From Pseudomonadota bacterium (GTDB lineage: Bacteria > Pseudomonadota > Gammaproteobacteria > Steroidobacterales > Steroidobacteraceae), in assembly GCA_023457495.1 (NCBI GenBank), contig JAEWLQ010000005.1, forward strand, positions 1-6,042: a stretch of 6,042 nt of DNA, written 5' to 3'. Shown here in pieces: positions 1 to 5,844 of this stretch (its first letter is position 1; each line of letters begins with the position of its first letter). Made by a program: the position numbers and the translations under genes. Under the pieces are notes generated by a model, which saw only the letters and a list, made by a program, of their open reading frames with translations, ran no database searches and was not told the DNA's origin.

Positions 1-74
1 GGGCGGCCCCCCGCGCCCGGTTCGGGCGGCGTATTCAGTGCCGCGGAGTACAGGTCGCTGACGGTGTTCTTCAT
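1..74 (-). CDS. Start of an unidentified gene, cut by the window edge
   Basis: An ATG at 74-72 overlaps the TGA stop of the OmpA-family gene (71-73) in an ATGA arrangement. This is the same type of junction seen one gene upstream. The frame stays open to the window edge for 24 codons and begins MKNTVSDLYSAAL, followed by a Pro/Gly-rich stretch. A weak Shine-Dalgarno-like AGGTG lies about five bases before the ATG. The start has no hydrophobic signal, so the product, if real, is probably cytoplasmic or begins with a soluble segment. I do not recognise the family from so few residues. The case for a gene rests on the overlapping start and the open frame; an open frame this short in GC-rich DNA is weak evidence alone. 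Confidence 0.5.
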   Translation of the reverse strand, partial: MKNTVSDLYSAALNTPPEPGAGGR

Positions 75-913
75 GGGGCACCTGGCATCAGCGACGCGAA
101 CCTGGGCAACAACGCCGGAATCACCCCTTCGTCGTTGGACACGATGATCTCCACGCGACGATCGGGCGCGCCCTTACGCGCGGCCTGCCCGGCAAACCAC
201 TCGCCGTAACCCAGCGCGCGCACACGCGCGGCGTCGATGCCGCGATGGATGAACGCCATGGCGATCGCATCGGCGCGGCTCTGCGACAGCTCGAGATTGA
301 ATGACGGCGCACCCAGGCTGTCGGTGAACGCTTCGACCTGCACGCGGCGGTCGGGCAGCTCGGCAAGGAACCGGACGATCTGGTCGATCGTGCGGCCCGC
401 GTCGGCGCGCATCTTTGCGCGACCCTGGTCGAACAGCACTTCATCGAGCGTGATCACGAGACCGCGCGCGGTGGGCTCGGCTCGCAGGTCGCGAACCAGC
501 TCCTCCATGAGCGTGGCGCCGTGCCCGCGGCGTTCGTCGGCGAGCCGCGCTTCCAGCAGTATGCGTTCGCGTTCCTGCTCGTTGGCACGAATGCGCGCTC
601 GCGCGGACTGTTCCTGCGCGCGCTGTTGCGCGATGCGGGCGAGTTGGCCCGCCAGGTAGGCGTAATGCGTCGCAACGGAGTCGGCGCCGTGTCCGGCGGC
701 GCGCGCCTCGGCTCTCGTCAGATAGTCGCGCGCGCGTGCGACCTCGGGACTCGCATAACGGATCACGTCCGCCTGCGCGGCGGCGGTATCCACCGCCGCG
801 CGCTCCGAGGTGAAATCCGGCGGCGCGCCTGACCGTGTCGACTGGCAGGCCACGAGCCCCCACGTGGCGAGGGCCGCGAACGCCCCGAGACCCATTGTGA
901 CCCGTATGCTCAT
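71..913 (-). CDS. OmpA-family lipoprotein with N-terminal DUF4398-like region
   Basis: A 280-residue outer-membrane lipoprotein predicted to bind peptidoglycan. Residues 1-22 form a lipoprotein signal ending in a lipobox (LVAC). Cys23 would be lipidated, and Gln at +2 favours outer-membrane sorting. Residues about 33-105 are Ala-rich helix resembling DUF4398. Residues about 95-145 are charged and coiled-coil-like. Residues about 150-258 are an OmpA C-terminal domain. Asp198 (FTDS) and Arg213 (LSQSRA), spaced 15 apart, match the diaminopimelate-binding pair of OmpA, and the domain ends with the usual RRVEI. The frame is open further upstream to 1273, but that extension is Arg-rich and lies over the previous gene. 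The ATG at 913 gives an immediate signal peptide and an ATGA overlap with the upstream stop. A GGAG lies 11 bases upstream, so coupling probably drives initiation. Likely role: linking outer membrane to cell wall. Confidence 0.9.
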   Translation of the reverse strand: MSIRVTMGLGAFAALATWGLVACQSTRSGAPPDFTSERAAVDTAAAQADVIRYASPEVARARDYLTRAEARAAGHGADSVATHYAYLAGQLARIAQQRAQEQSARARIRANEQERERILLEARLADERRGHGATLMEELVRDLRAEPTARGLVITLDEVLFDQGRAKMRADAGRTIDQIVRFLAELPDRRVQVEAFTDSLGAPSFNLELSQSRADAIAMAFIHRGIDAARVRALGYGEWFAGQAARKGAPDRRVEIIVSNDEGVIPALLPRFASLMPGAP

Positions 914-1311
914 CGCGGCGGCAACTCCGCCGCGGCGCCTGGCCGCCGCAACGACTCTTCGCGCAGGCCGCGCATCTCGGCGTCCATCTGGCCCGCCCGC
1001 TTCTCCGATTGGCGAGCACGCGCGGTTTGCTCCGCGAGCTGTGCATCGACATCGGCCTGCTCCGCGAGCATCGCCGCGAGCTCCGCGTCGCGCTTGTCCG
1101 CCGCGGCCTGAGCCGCGACGTACTTGCTGCGCGCGGTGGATAGTTCCATTTGCGCGAAATCCGCCGCTTCGGCGACTTCCGCCCGTTCGATGGATTGGCG
1201 CGCGATCGCCAGCCGCTCGGCGGTGAGCGGCGTCGCCGCGCACGCCACGATGCCGAAGGCTGTTACACACCACACGGCGTTGCGCACGCCACTCAAAGTT
1301 ATCTGGATCAT
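910..1311 (-). CDS. DUF4398-type small lipoprotein
   Basis: A 133-residue predicted lipoprotein of unknown exact function. The N-terminus is hydrophobic and ends in IVAC, giving lipidated Cys24 with Ala at +2, so the outer membrane is the likely site. The mature part is almost entirely Ala/Glu/Arg/Gln-rich helix with heptad-like spacing. It includes the DUF4398-type pattern (AIARQSIERAEVAEAADFA, then ELSTARSKYVAAQAAAD). The start is uncertain by one codon: GTG at 1314 or ATG at 1311. I chose ATG because the GGGAG lies five bases before it but only two before the GTG. Either start overlaps the stop of the CsbD-family gene. Its stop overlaps the start of the OmpA-family lipoprotein, whose N-terminal half resembles this protein. 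The two may therefore be paralogues that act together in the envelope; that is inference. Confidence 0.82.
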   Translation of the reverse strand: MIQITLSGVRNAVWCVTAFGIVACAATPLTAERLAIARQSIERAEVAEAADFAQMELSTARSKYVAAQAAADKRDAELAAMLAEQADVDAQLAEQTARARQSEKRAGQMDAEMRGLREESLRRPGAAAELPPR

Positions 1312-1586
1312 CACGACTCCCGGCCGTTCATACCTGGCGGACCCGGTTCGTCGTCGAACACGAGGTCCTCCTCGTCGAACTCATCAATGGCGAGGTTTCG
1401 TTCCCAGTTGCGCAGCTGCCGCTCCGCTTCCGTATGCGAGAGGCCGTAGACCTCCTCGATGCGCCCGGTGAGCTGCTCGCGCTGACCCCCGATCAAATCC
1501 AGCTGATCGTCGGTGAGCCGGCACCAGCGCTCGCGTATGCGGCCCTTCCACTGGGGCCAGTTCCCGGCAATGCGGTCCCAGTTCAT
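1311..1586 (-). CDS. CsbD/YjbJ-family stress protein
   Basis: A 91-residue soluble protein of the CsbD family. Residues 1-66 follow the E. coli YjbJ pattern closely (MNWDRIAGNWPQWKGRIRER, then LTDDQLDLIGGQREQLTGRI, EVYG and NWER). YjbJ itself has about 69 residues. The extra 25 residues at the C-terminus are strongly acidic (IDEFDEEDLVFDDE) and end in a Pro/Gly segment. Family members in Bacillus and enterobacteria are general-stress proteins, but their biochemical role is not established. The start is supported by a strong GGAGG about five bases upstream of the ATG. It is the first gene of the minus-strand lipoprotein operon, and its TGA overlaps the start of the next gene. Its position suggests the whole operon is stress-induced, but I found no convincing promoter for it. 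Confidence 0.92.
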   Translation of the reverse strand: MNWDRIAGNWPQWKGRIRERWCRLTDDQLDLIGGQREQLTGRIEEVYGLSHTEAERQLRNWERNLAIDEFDEEDLVFDDEPGPPGMNGRES

Positions 1587-1686
1587 GAATCCTCCGTCCG
1601 CTCTATCGTTGCCATTCTGGAATTCGCCGCCCGTGCGCGCACAGCGGCAGGCACCTGCAACGACGTGGGAGACCGGACCCGTGCAT

Positions 1687-1703
1687 GTCGGATTTTGTCC
1701 GAC
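1687..1703. promoter_or_regulatory. 17-base inverted repeat, possible operator
   Basis: GTCGGA and TCCGAC are perfect inverted arms around TTTTG, which is operator-like geometry for a dimeric regulator. The right half, read as TGTCCGAC (1696-1703), recurs exactly at 1802-1809. The site lies about 100 bases upstream of the CsbD start codon and about 270 upstream of the sigma-54 promoter, so it could serve either direction. No regulator can be named. Two copies of an 8-mer in about 110 bases of GC-rich DNA could be chance. Confidence 0.35.
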
Positions 1704-1874
1704 GGATTTCGCAATGGAGGACTACGCCGGTGTCGGCGCGCGGCTCACGCCCCCGTCAGTCGCGGGCGGCCCGATGGCTTCGCATTTGCCCATGTCTGCG
1801 ATGTCCGACTGGCAAGTGCCTGTTTGTAGTTAGGTTGTGCGGCGCTGTCGCGATTTGACGTCGCGCCCTGGGTC

Positions 1875-1912
1875 GATTGTCGCCTGGCGCATGCACTTCG
1901 AGATGGACAATC
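1875..1912. promoter_or_regulatory. Inverted repeat GATTGTC/GACAATC, possible activator site
   Basis: GATTGTC at 1875-1881 is matched by its exact reverse complement GACAATC at 1906-1912, with 24 bases between. The arms are 31 bases apart centre to centre, close to three helical turns. The midpoint lies about 105 bases upstream of the start point predicted from the sigma-54 promoter, within the usual range for enhancer-binding-protein sites. This is position-based inference; the activator is unknown and none is encoded in the window. Confidence 0.4.
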
Positions 1913-1971
1913 CCGCGTTTTTTCCGCTGCCCGAGACCCAAGTACCTGATCCGAAAAAGCGGACGCGGAAC

Positions 1972-1987
1972 TGGCACGCGAAATGCT
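1972..1987 (+). promoter_or_regulatory. Sigma-54 (RpoN) -24/-12 promoter
   Basis: TGGCACGCGAAATGCT matches the sigma-54 consensus TGGCACG-N4-TTGCW at every defined position except the first T of the -12 element, which is A. The invariant GG (1973-1974) and GC (1985-1986) are exactly 10 bases apart. The start point expected about 12 bases downstream, near 1998, leaves a leader of about 30 bases containing the AAGGAGA ribosome site (2016-2022) of the EF-hand gene at 2029. Orientation, spacing and distance all agree with control of that gene. Such promoters need an ATP-hydrolysing enhancer-binding activator. Confidence 0.85.
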
Positions 1988-2028
1988 TGGGTTTCCTGAA
2001 GTCCAAACGAAGTTGAAGGAGACCTGCA

Positions 2029-2298
2029 ATGAAGAAGATTCACCTGCTTGCCGTTGCCGCCGTCGCGATGATTCCGCTCGCGGGCGTGGCGGGGGACGAC
2101 AGGGAGAAGCCGACGAAATCCACGGAGCAGAGCGCCTCGTTCGACGCGCTCGATGCGAACAAGGACGGTCGCATCTCGATGCCCGAGGCCTCCGCTGATC
2201 CGACCCTCGTTGAGTCATTCTCGAAGGCCGACAAGAACGGCGACGGATATCTCGACGCCAGCGAGTATCAGACCTCCAGCTCCAAGCCGCGCATGTAG
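2029..2298 (+). CDS. Secreted small protein with two EF-hands
   Basis: An 89-residue protein, predicted periplasmic and calcium-binding. Residues 1-21 are a Sec signal (MKKIHLLAVAAVAMIPLAGV) with a likely cut after Ala21. Residues 24-36 are a charged linker. Two canonical EF-hand loops follow: residues 42-53 (Asp42, Asn44, Asp46, Gly47, Ser50, Glu53) and 68-79 (Asp68, Asn70, Asp72, Gly73, Asp76, Glu79). Both keep the bidentate Glu at position 12. A paired EF-hand unit with only short flanks is more like a calcium sensor or buffer than an enzyme. The start has a strong AAGGAGA seven bases upstream. The gene stands alone, between a sigma-54 promoter and an intrinsic terminator, so it is transcribed as a single-gene unit. 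Its partner and precise role are unknown. Confidence 0.9.
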   Translation: MKKIHLLAVAAVAMIPLAGVAGDDREKPTKSTEQSASFDALDANKDGRISMPEASADPTLVESFSKADKNGDGYLDASEYQTSSSKPRM

Positions 2299-2319
2299 CA
2301 GCCGCGACCTGGCACGAAC

Positions 2320-2353
2320 ACTCCGCGCGGGCGGTGTACCCGCGCGGAGTTTT
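2320..2353 (+). terminator. Intrinsic terminator of the EF-hand gene
   Basis: A perfect 12-base-pair stem, ACTCCGCGCGGG (2320-2331) with CCCGCGCGGAGT (2339-2350), encloses a seven-base loop (CGGTGTA). It is followed by T, giving TTTT in total from 2350. It starts 21 bases after the stop codon. The T-run exists only on the plus strand, so it should terminate the EF-hand transcript rather than the convergent transporter transcript. The T-run is short, but the stem is very stable. Confidence 0.88.
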
Positions 2354-2368
2354 CCCGTTGTCTGGAAT

Positions 2369-2467
2369 AAATGGGGACATTCCCCGTTTCCTAGCAAACG
2401 GGGACAGGCCTGAATTCGAAGTCGAGGTCTGACCCCGTTTGCTAGGAAACGGGGAATGTCCCCATTT
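2369..2467. repeat. REPIN-like inverted repeat pair (35-base perfect arms)
   Basis: The left arm (2369-2403) and right arm (2433-2467) are exact reverse complements over 35 bases, separated by 29 bases. Each arm contains two smaller palindromes sharing a CCCC block: GGGGA-CAT-TCCCC, and CCCCGTTT-CCTAGC-AAACGGGG. The spacer is itself partly palindromic (CAGGCCT with AGGTCTG) and includes GAATTC and TTCGAA, so the whole element could fold into one long hairpin. Paired inverted REP sequences of this form are known as REPINs and are mobilised in trans by RAYT (IS200-like) transposases. No transposase is in the window. The element lies between convergent genes, its usual setting, and its right arm forms the 3' end of the transporter coding region. 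Confidence 0.85.
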
Positions 2468-3899
2468 TCTCGGGGGCGTCCTGGCGGCGCCAGAGCGTCG
2501 CGAGCATCTCGCTATCCACACCGCGCGTCTCGGGAACGAAGCGCAGCACCACGAACGTCGCGAGAATGCCGCAGCCGCCGTACAGCCAGAACGCGTAACC
2601 GTGATTCCACGTGCCGTTGCCCAACAGCAGCGGGAACGTCGCGGAAACCAGCAGGTTCGCCACCCACTGGGCCGCGACCGCCAGCGACATCGCCTGCCCG
2701 CGGATCGGCGCCGGATAGATCTCGCTCAGCATGATCCACACCACCGGCCCGAACGACACCGCGAAGCCCGCGAGATAGAAGCAGATGGCCACGAGACCCA
2801 GCAGTCCCGTGTTACCCGCGTGGAACAGCGAGCCCAGCGTGATCATCGAGATGCTCATGATCACGCCACCACACAGCAACAGCGGCTTGCGGCCGACCTT
2901 GTCCACCAGCAGCACCACGAGCATCGTGAACAGCAGGTTCACGATGCAGGCCACGACGATGCCGAGAAACGCGGCATCCATGTGATATCCCATCGACTCG
3001 AAGATCTTCGGCCCGTAATAGAGCACGGTGTTGACGCCCACGAGCTGCTGGAACACCGACAGCGCGATGCCGACCAGCACCACGCGCCTGCCGAAAGCGA
3101 ACAGCGGCGCCGGCTTCTCCTCCTGCTCGGCAGTCGCAAGCTCGGCGAGCATGGGTTCCACTTCGGACGGCTCCGCCGAGCGCTTCAGCAACCTGCGCGC
3201 CGCCTCGGTCTTGCCCTTCTTCACCAGCCAGCTCGGGCTCTCCGGCACCGAGAAGCTGAGATAGAAAAACGCCATCGCCGGAATGACCAGCGCCAGCATC
3301 ATCCAGCGCCAGCCGGTCGCGAGCACCCAGGAATCGTCGCCCTGCAGCGCGATCCCCCAGTTCACGAAGTACGCGATGGTCATGCCGCCGATGATCGCGA
3401 TCTGCTGATAGGCACCGAGCTGCCCGCGCACCGCGCTCGGCGCGAATTCGCCCACGTAGGTCGGCGCGATCATCGACGCGAGGCCGACCGCAATGCCGCC
3501 CAGCATGCGATAGAAGTTGAACGGCCAGATCGCGTCGGGGCCCATCTCCCCAACCGGCGCGATGCCGATCTCCGGGTAGGCGGAACCGACCGCGGAGACG
3601 ATGAACAGCATCGCGGCGAGGATCATCGGGCGTTTGCGTCCCAACAACCTGGCCGCCGGCCGCGCGAGCAACGCGCCGAGGATCGTGCCGATCAGCGCGC
3701 TGCAGACCGTGAGTCCCAGCAGCGCGTTGGCGGCGGTGCCACTCAGGCCGCGCGGCGAGATGTAATTGTGGTCGATGGCGCCGACCGTGCCCGCGATCAC
3801 CGCCGTGCAATACCCGAACAGCAACGAACTCAGCGTGGCGACGAAGGTCGTGCCCGTGACCGCGCGGATGTGGCTGGTCGTGACTTTTCCGAGTTTCAT
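2442..3899 (-). CDS. MFS sugar porter, XylE-like
   Basis: A 485-residue inner-membrane transporter of the major facilitator superfamily, sugar porter family, close in length and motifs to E. coli XylE (491). Twelve membrane segments are expected. Family signatures are present: GRKRP after TM2, YVGEFAPSAVRG after TM4, PESPSWL after TM6, DKVGRKPL after TM8 and FVPETRG after TM12. Residues equivalent to the XylE xylose site are kept: Gln166, Gln284, Gln285, Asn290, Tyr294, Asn321, Trp388, Gln411 and Trp412. Arg131 matches XylE Arg133. The odd point is Cys31 in LLFGYCTAVIAG, where XylE has the proton-coupling Asp27. Substrate is probably a hexose or pentose. The start has GGAG five bases upstream and lies 10 bases after the kinase stop, so the two are co-transcribed. 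The last eight residues (KMGTFPVS) and the TAG come from the right arm of the repeat. Confidence 0.93.
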   Translation of the reverse strand: MKLGKVTTSHIRAVTGTTFVATLSSLLFGYCTAVIAGTVGAIDHNYISPRGLSGTAANALLGLTVCSALIGTILGALLARPAARLLGRKRPMILAAMLFIVSAVGSAYPEIGIAPVGEMGPDAIWPFNFYRMLGGIAVGLASMIAPTYVGEFAPSAVRGQLGAYQQIAIIGGMTIAYFVNWGIALQGDDSWVLATGWRWMMLALVIPAMAFFYLSFSVPESPSWLVKKGKTEAARRLLKRSAEPSEVEPMLAELATAEQEEKPAPLFAFGRRVVLVGIALSVFQQLVGVNTVLYYGPKIFESMGYHMDAAFLGIVVACIVNLLFTMLVVLLVDKVGRKPLLLCGGVIMSISMITLGSLFHAGNTGLLGLVAICFYLAGFAVSFGPVVWIMLSEIYPAPIRGQAMSLAVAAQWVANLLVSATFPLLLGNGTWNHGYAFWLYGGCGILATFVVLRFVPETRGVDSEMLATLWRRQDAPEKMGTFPVS

Positions 3900-3909
3900 G
3901 AGCGCTCCA

Positions 3910-5814
3910 TCAGGCGGCGGCCGACGAGCTCGCCGGGCCCGCGATCGGCAGTCGGATGTAGAACGTGGTGCCGTGACCGACTTCCGTCTCGAAGTGCAGC
4001 GTGCCGCCGTGTTTCTCGACGACCACGGTGCGCGCGATGGCGAGGCCCTGCCCCGTGCCCTTGCCTACTTCCTTGGTCGTGAAGAACGGATCGAAGATGC
4101 GCGAGCGGACTTCGACCGGGATGCCCTTGCCCGTGTCGCTGATCGCGATCTCGACGGACTCGCCCAGCACCCGCGTCGCCACCCGGATCTTGCCCTTGCC
4201 GCCCTGCTCCTTCACCACGTCGCCGATGGCGTGCGCGGCATTGACGATGAGATTGAGCACCACCTGGTTGATCTCGCCCGCGTAGCAGCTCACGTGCGGC
4301 AGCGACGCGTCGAAGTCGGTCTCGACCTCCGCGACGTATTTGTATTCGTTGGAGGCGATCACGAGCGTGCTGCGGATCGCCTGGTTGAGATCCGCCGCCG
4401 CCATCTCCTTGCGGTCCGGGTGCGCGAATTCCTTCATCGAGCGCACGATGGCGGCGACGCGGCCCAGGCCATCGCGGGCGCGGTCGAGCGCGACCGGCGC
4501 GTTCTCCAGGATGTAATCGAGGTCCGCATCGTCCTCGGCCTCTTCGGCCGCCTTCGCCGCGGCCACGACCTCGGCGCCCGCATTGGCCCCGCTTTGGGTC
4601 GCGGCACGCAGACTGCGGTACTTGTCGACGATCTCGGACAGATCGTCCATCGCCTCACGCACGAAGTGCACGCTGTCGGAAACGAACTGCACGGGAGTAT
4701 TGATCTCGTGCGCGACACCGGCCGCCAGCCGGCCGACGCTCTCCAGCTTCTGCGCCTGCGCCAGTTCGTTCTCGAGACGGCGCTGATCGGTGACGTCGAG
4801 CATCATGCCGCGCAACACCTTGTGTTGCCCGGTGCTGTCGCTCTGCTCGCAACTCGCCACCCAGCGCAGGTCGATGCGCTGTTCGTCCTGGGTGATCACG
4901 GTGGCCTCGGCCTCGAACGAGCCGGAAGTGCTCTGATCCATGCGCTCACGCACCGCGCCATTGCGATCTCGCGGCATGAGCTTGTCGAGGAAGCCTATCT
5001 GCTTCCACAGCTCCTCGCCGAAGCCGAGCCGCGCGGGGCCCTGCGGACCGATGTATTCGAAATGCCCATCCTCCACGTCGAGCGCGAATGGAATCGCCTG
5101 CGTGCCTTCGACCACGAGCCGGTACTGCTCCCGGCCCTGCTCGAGCTCCCGCGTGCGCTCCGAGACCAGCTTCTCGAGTCGTTCCTTCTCCGTGCGCTCC
5201 ATCTGCCGGCGTTCCTCGAACATGCGCACGACCTCGGACATCATCACGCTGAAGGAATTGGCGAGCGCGAGCAGGATCGCGAACAGCAGCACGACGGCCG
5301 TCGTCATCGCGGGAAATTGCGCGGCGCGAAAACGCGCGGCGCTGATGTGTTCGGTGGACAACGCGAGGAACAGCCGGCCGGAGACACCCTCGCCCACGTG
5401 GATGTCGCGCGTCGCGAGCAATACCCGGTCGTCGGTCAGCTTGATCTCGTCGAATGAAGTCAGCGTCGCCGGATATTCGCCGTGTCCGGCCAGTCGGCGT
5501 CCGCCCTCGGTGTAGACCGCCACGCCGTACACGTTGCGGTCGGTGGTCAGCGGCTGGAGGGCCTGCTCCGCCAGCATGACGTCGTTCATGGCGATCGCGC
5601 CGTACAGCTGGGAGGTGAGATTCGTCGCGAACATCGTGGACTTCGCGCGCGCGCTGTTCTCGAGCGAGGTCGCGTCGAAGGTCACGTAGCCGATGAAACC
5701 CGCGATCGCGCTCAGCACCAACACGAGCGCCAGCGACCCCATGAGCTGGGCCTGCAGCGGCAGCTCGGTCGTGGCGTGTTCGGGCGCGACTCCCTCGGTG
5801 CGCGCGTCGCTCAT
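3910..5814 (-). CDS. Membrane-bound PAS sensor histidine kinase
   Basis: A 634-residue sensor kinase. TM1 is about residues 25-45 and TM2 about 168-188. Between them lies a periplasmic domain of about 120 residues that resembles CHASE8-type sensors (uncertain). A coiled coil (about 198-230) leads to a PAS domain (about 226-346), which closes with MLDVTDQRRLE. The phosphoacceptor is His369 in GVAHEINTPVQF. The dimerisation helices are unusually long, with an Ala/Glu-rich insert at about 405-433. The ATP-binding domain has the N box (NLIVNAAHA, Asn525), G1 (DTGKGI, 560-565), F box (DPFFTTK, 575-581) and G2 (GTGQGL, 588 region), so it should be active. There is no receiver domain, and no response regulator in the window. 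A GGAGGAG lies about six bases before the ATG. It is the first gene of an operon with the sugar porter, suggesting it senses or responds to carbon supply; that link is inference. Confidence 0.93.
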   Translation of the reverse strand: MSDARTEGVAPEHATTELPLQAQLMGSLALVLVLSAIAGFIGYVTFDATSLENSARAKSTMFATNLTSQLYGAIAMNDVMLAEQALQPLTTDRNVYGVAVYTEGGRRLAGHGEYPATLTSFDEIKLTDDRVLLATRDIHVGEGVSGRLFLALSTEHISAARFRAAQFPAMTTAVVLLFAILLALANSFSVMMSEVVRMFEERRQMERTEKERLEKLVSERTRELEQGREQYRLVVEGTQAIPFALDVEDGHFEYIGPQGPARLGFGEELWKQIGFLDKLMPRDRNGAVRERMDQSTSGSFEAEATVITQDEQRIDLRWVASCEQSDSTGQHKVLRGMMLDVTDQRRLENELAQAQKLESVGRLAAGVAHEINTPVQFVSDSVHFVREAMDDLSEIVDKYRSLRAATQSGANAGAEVVAAAKAAEEAEDDADLDYILENAPVALDRARDGLGRVAAIVRSMKEFAHPDRKEMAAADLNQAIRSTLVIASNEYKYVAEVETDFDASLPHVSCYAGEINQVVLNLIVNAAHAIGDVVKEQGGKGKIRVATRVLGESVEIAISDTGKGIPVEVRSRIFDPFFTTKEVGKGTGQGLAIARTVVVEKHGGTLHFETEVGHGTTFYIRLPIAGPASSSAAA

Positions 5815-5844
5815 CCGGTACTCCTCCCGATAGATGGGTCAAGC

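Larger units (their letters stand above)
1587..2028. other. Divergent intergenic region (442 bases)
   Basis: The region separates the minus-strand CsbD operon from the plus-strand EF-hand gene. No open frame in it has a ribosome site and a believable protein. It holds the ribosome site of the CsbD gene (around 1592-1597), a 17-base inverted repeat at 1687-1703, a repeated TGTCCGAC (1696-1703 and 1802-1809), a second inverted repeat at 1875-1912, and a sigma-54 promoter at 1972-1987. The length and the symmetric sites suit an activator-dependent promoter region. I see no clear sigma-70 promoter in either direction. Confidence 0.7.

Noticed and set aside
914..1273. 120-residue N-terminal extension of the OmpA-family protein
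   Set aside because: It is Arg/Gly-rich and overlaps the whole DUF4398 lipoprotein gene. It would bury the lipoprotein signal inside the protein.
1312..1314. GTG start for the DUF4398 lipoprotein
   Set aside because: It lies only two bases after GGGAG, whereas the ATG one codon later has better spacing. The difference is one residue and the GTG cannot be excluded.
1600..1614. Possible sigma-54 promoter for the CsbD gene (TGGCAAC-N4-GAGCG on the minus strand, GG-N10-GC kept)
   Set aside because: The start point would fall near 1588, inside or after the ribosome site of the gene, and the -12 element is poor.
1745..2521. 258-codon minus-strand frame across the intergenic region and EF-hand gene
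   Set aside because: It is Arg/Ser-rich without motifs, crosses the terminator and the repeat, and lies opposite a well-supported EF-hand gene.
2439..4082. 547-codon open frame on the plus strand
   Set aside because: It is antisense to the sugar porter, is rich in His/Arg/Gln with no recognisable motif, and its start lies in the repeat. The minus-strand protein has clear family motifs throughout.
3766..5457. 563-codon open frame on the plus strand
   Set aside because: It lies opposite the kinase and is an effect of GC-rich codon bias. The kinase motifs on the minus strand are unambiguous, and this frame has no ribosome site or known domain.
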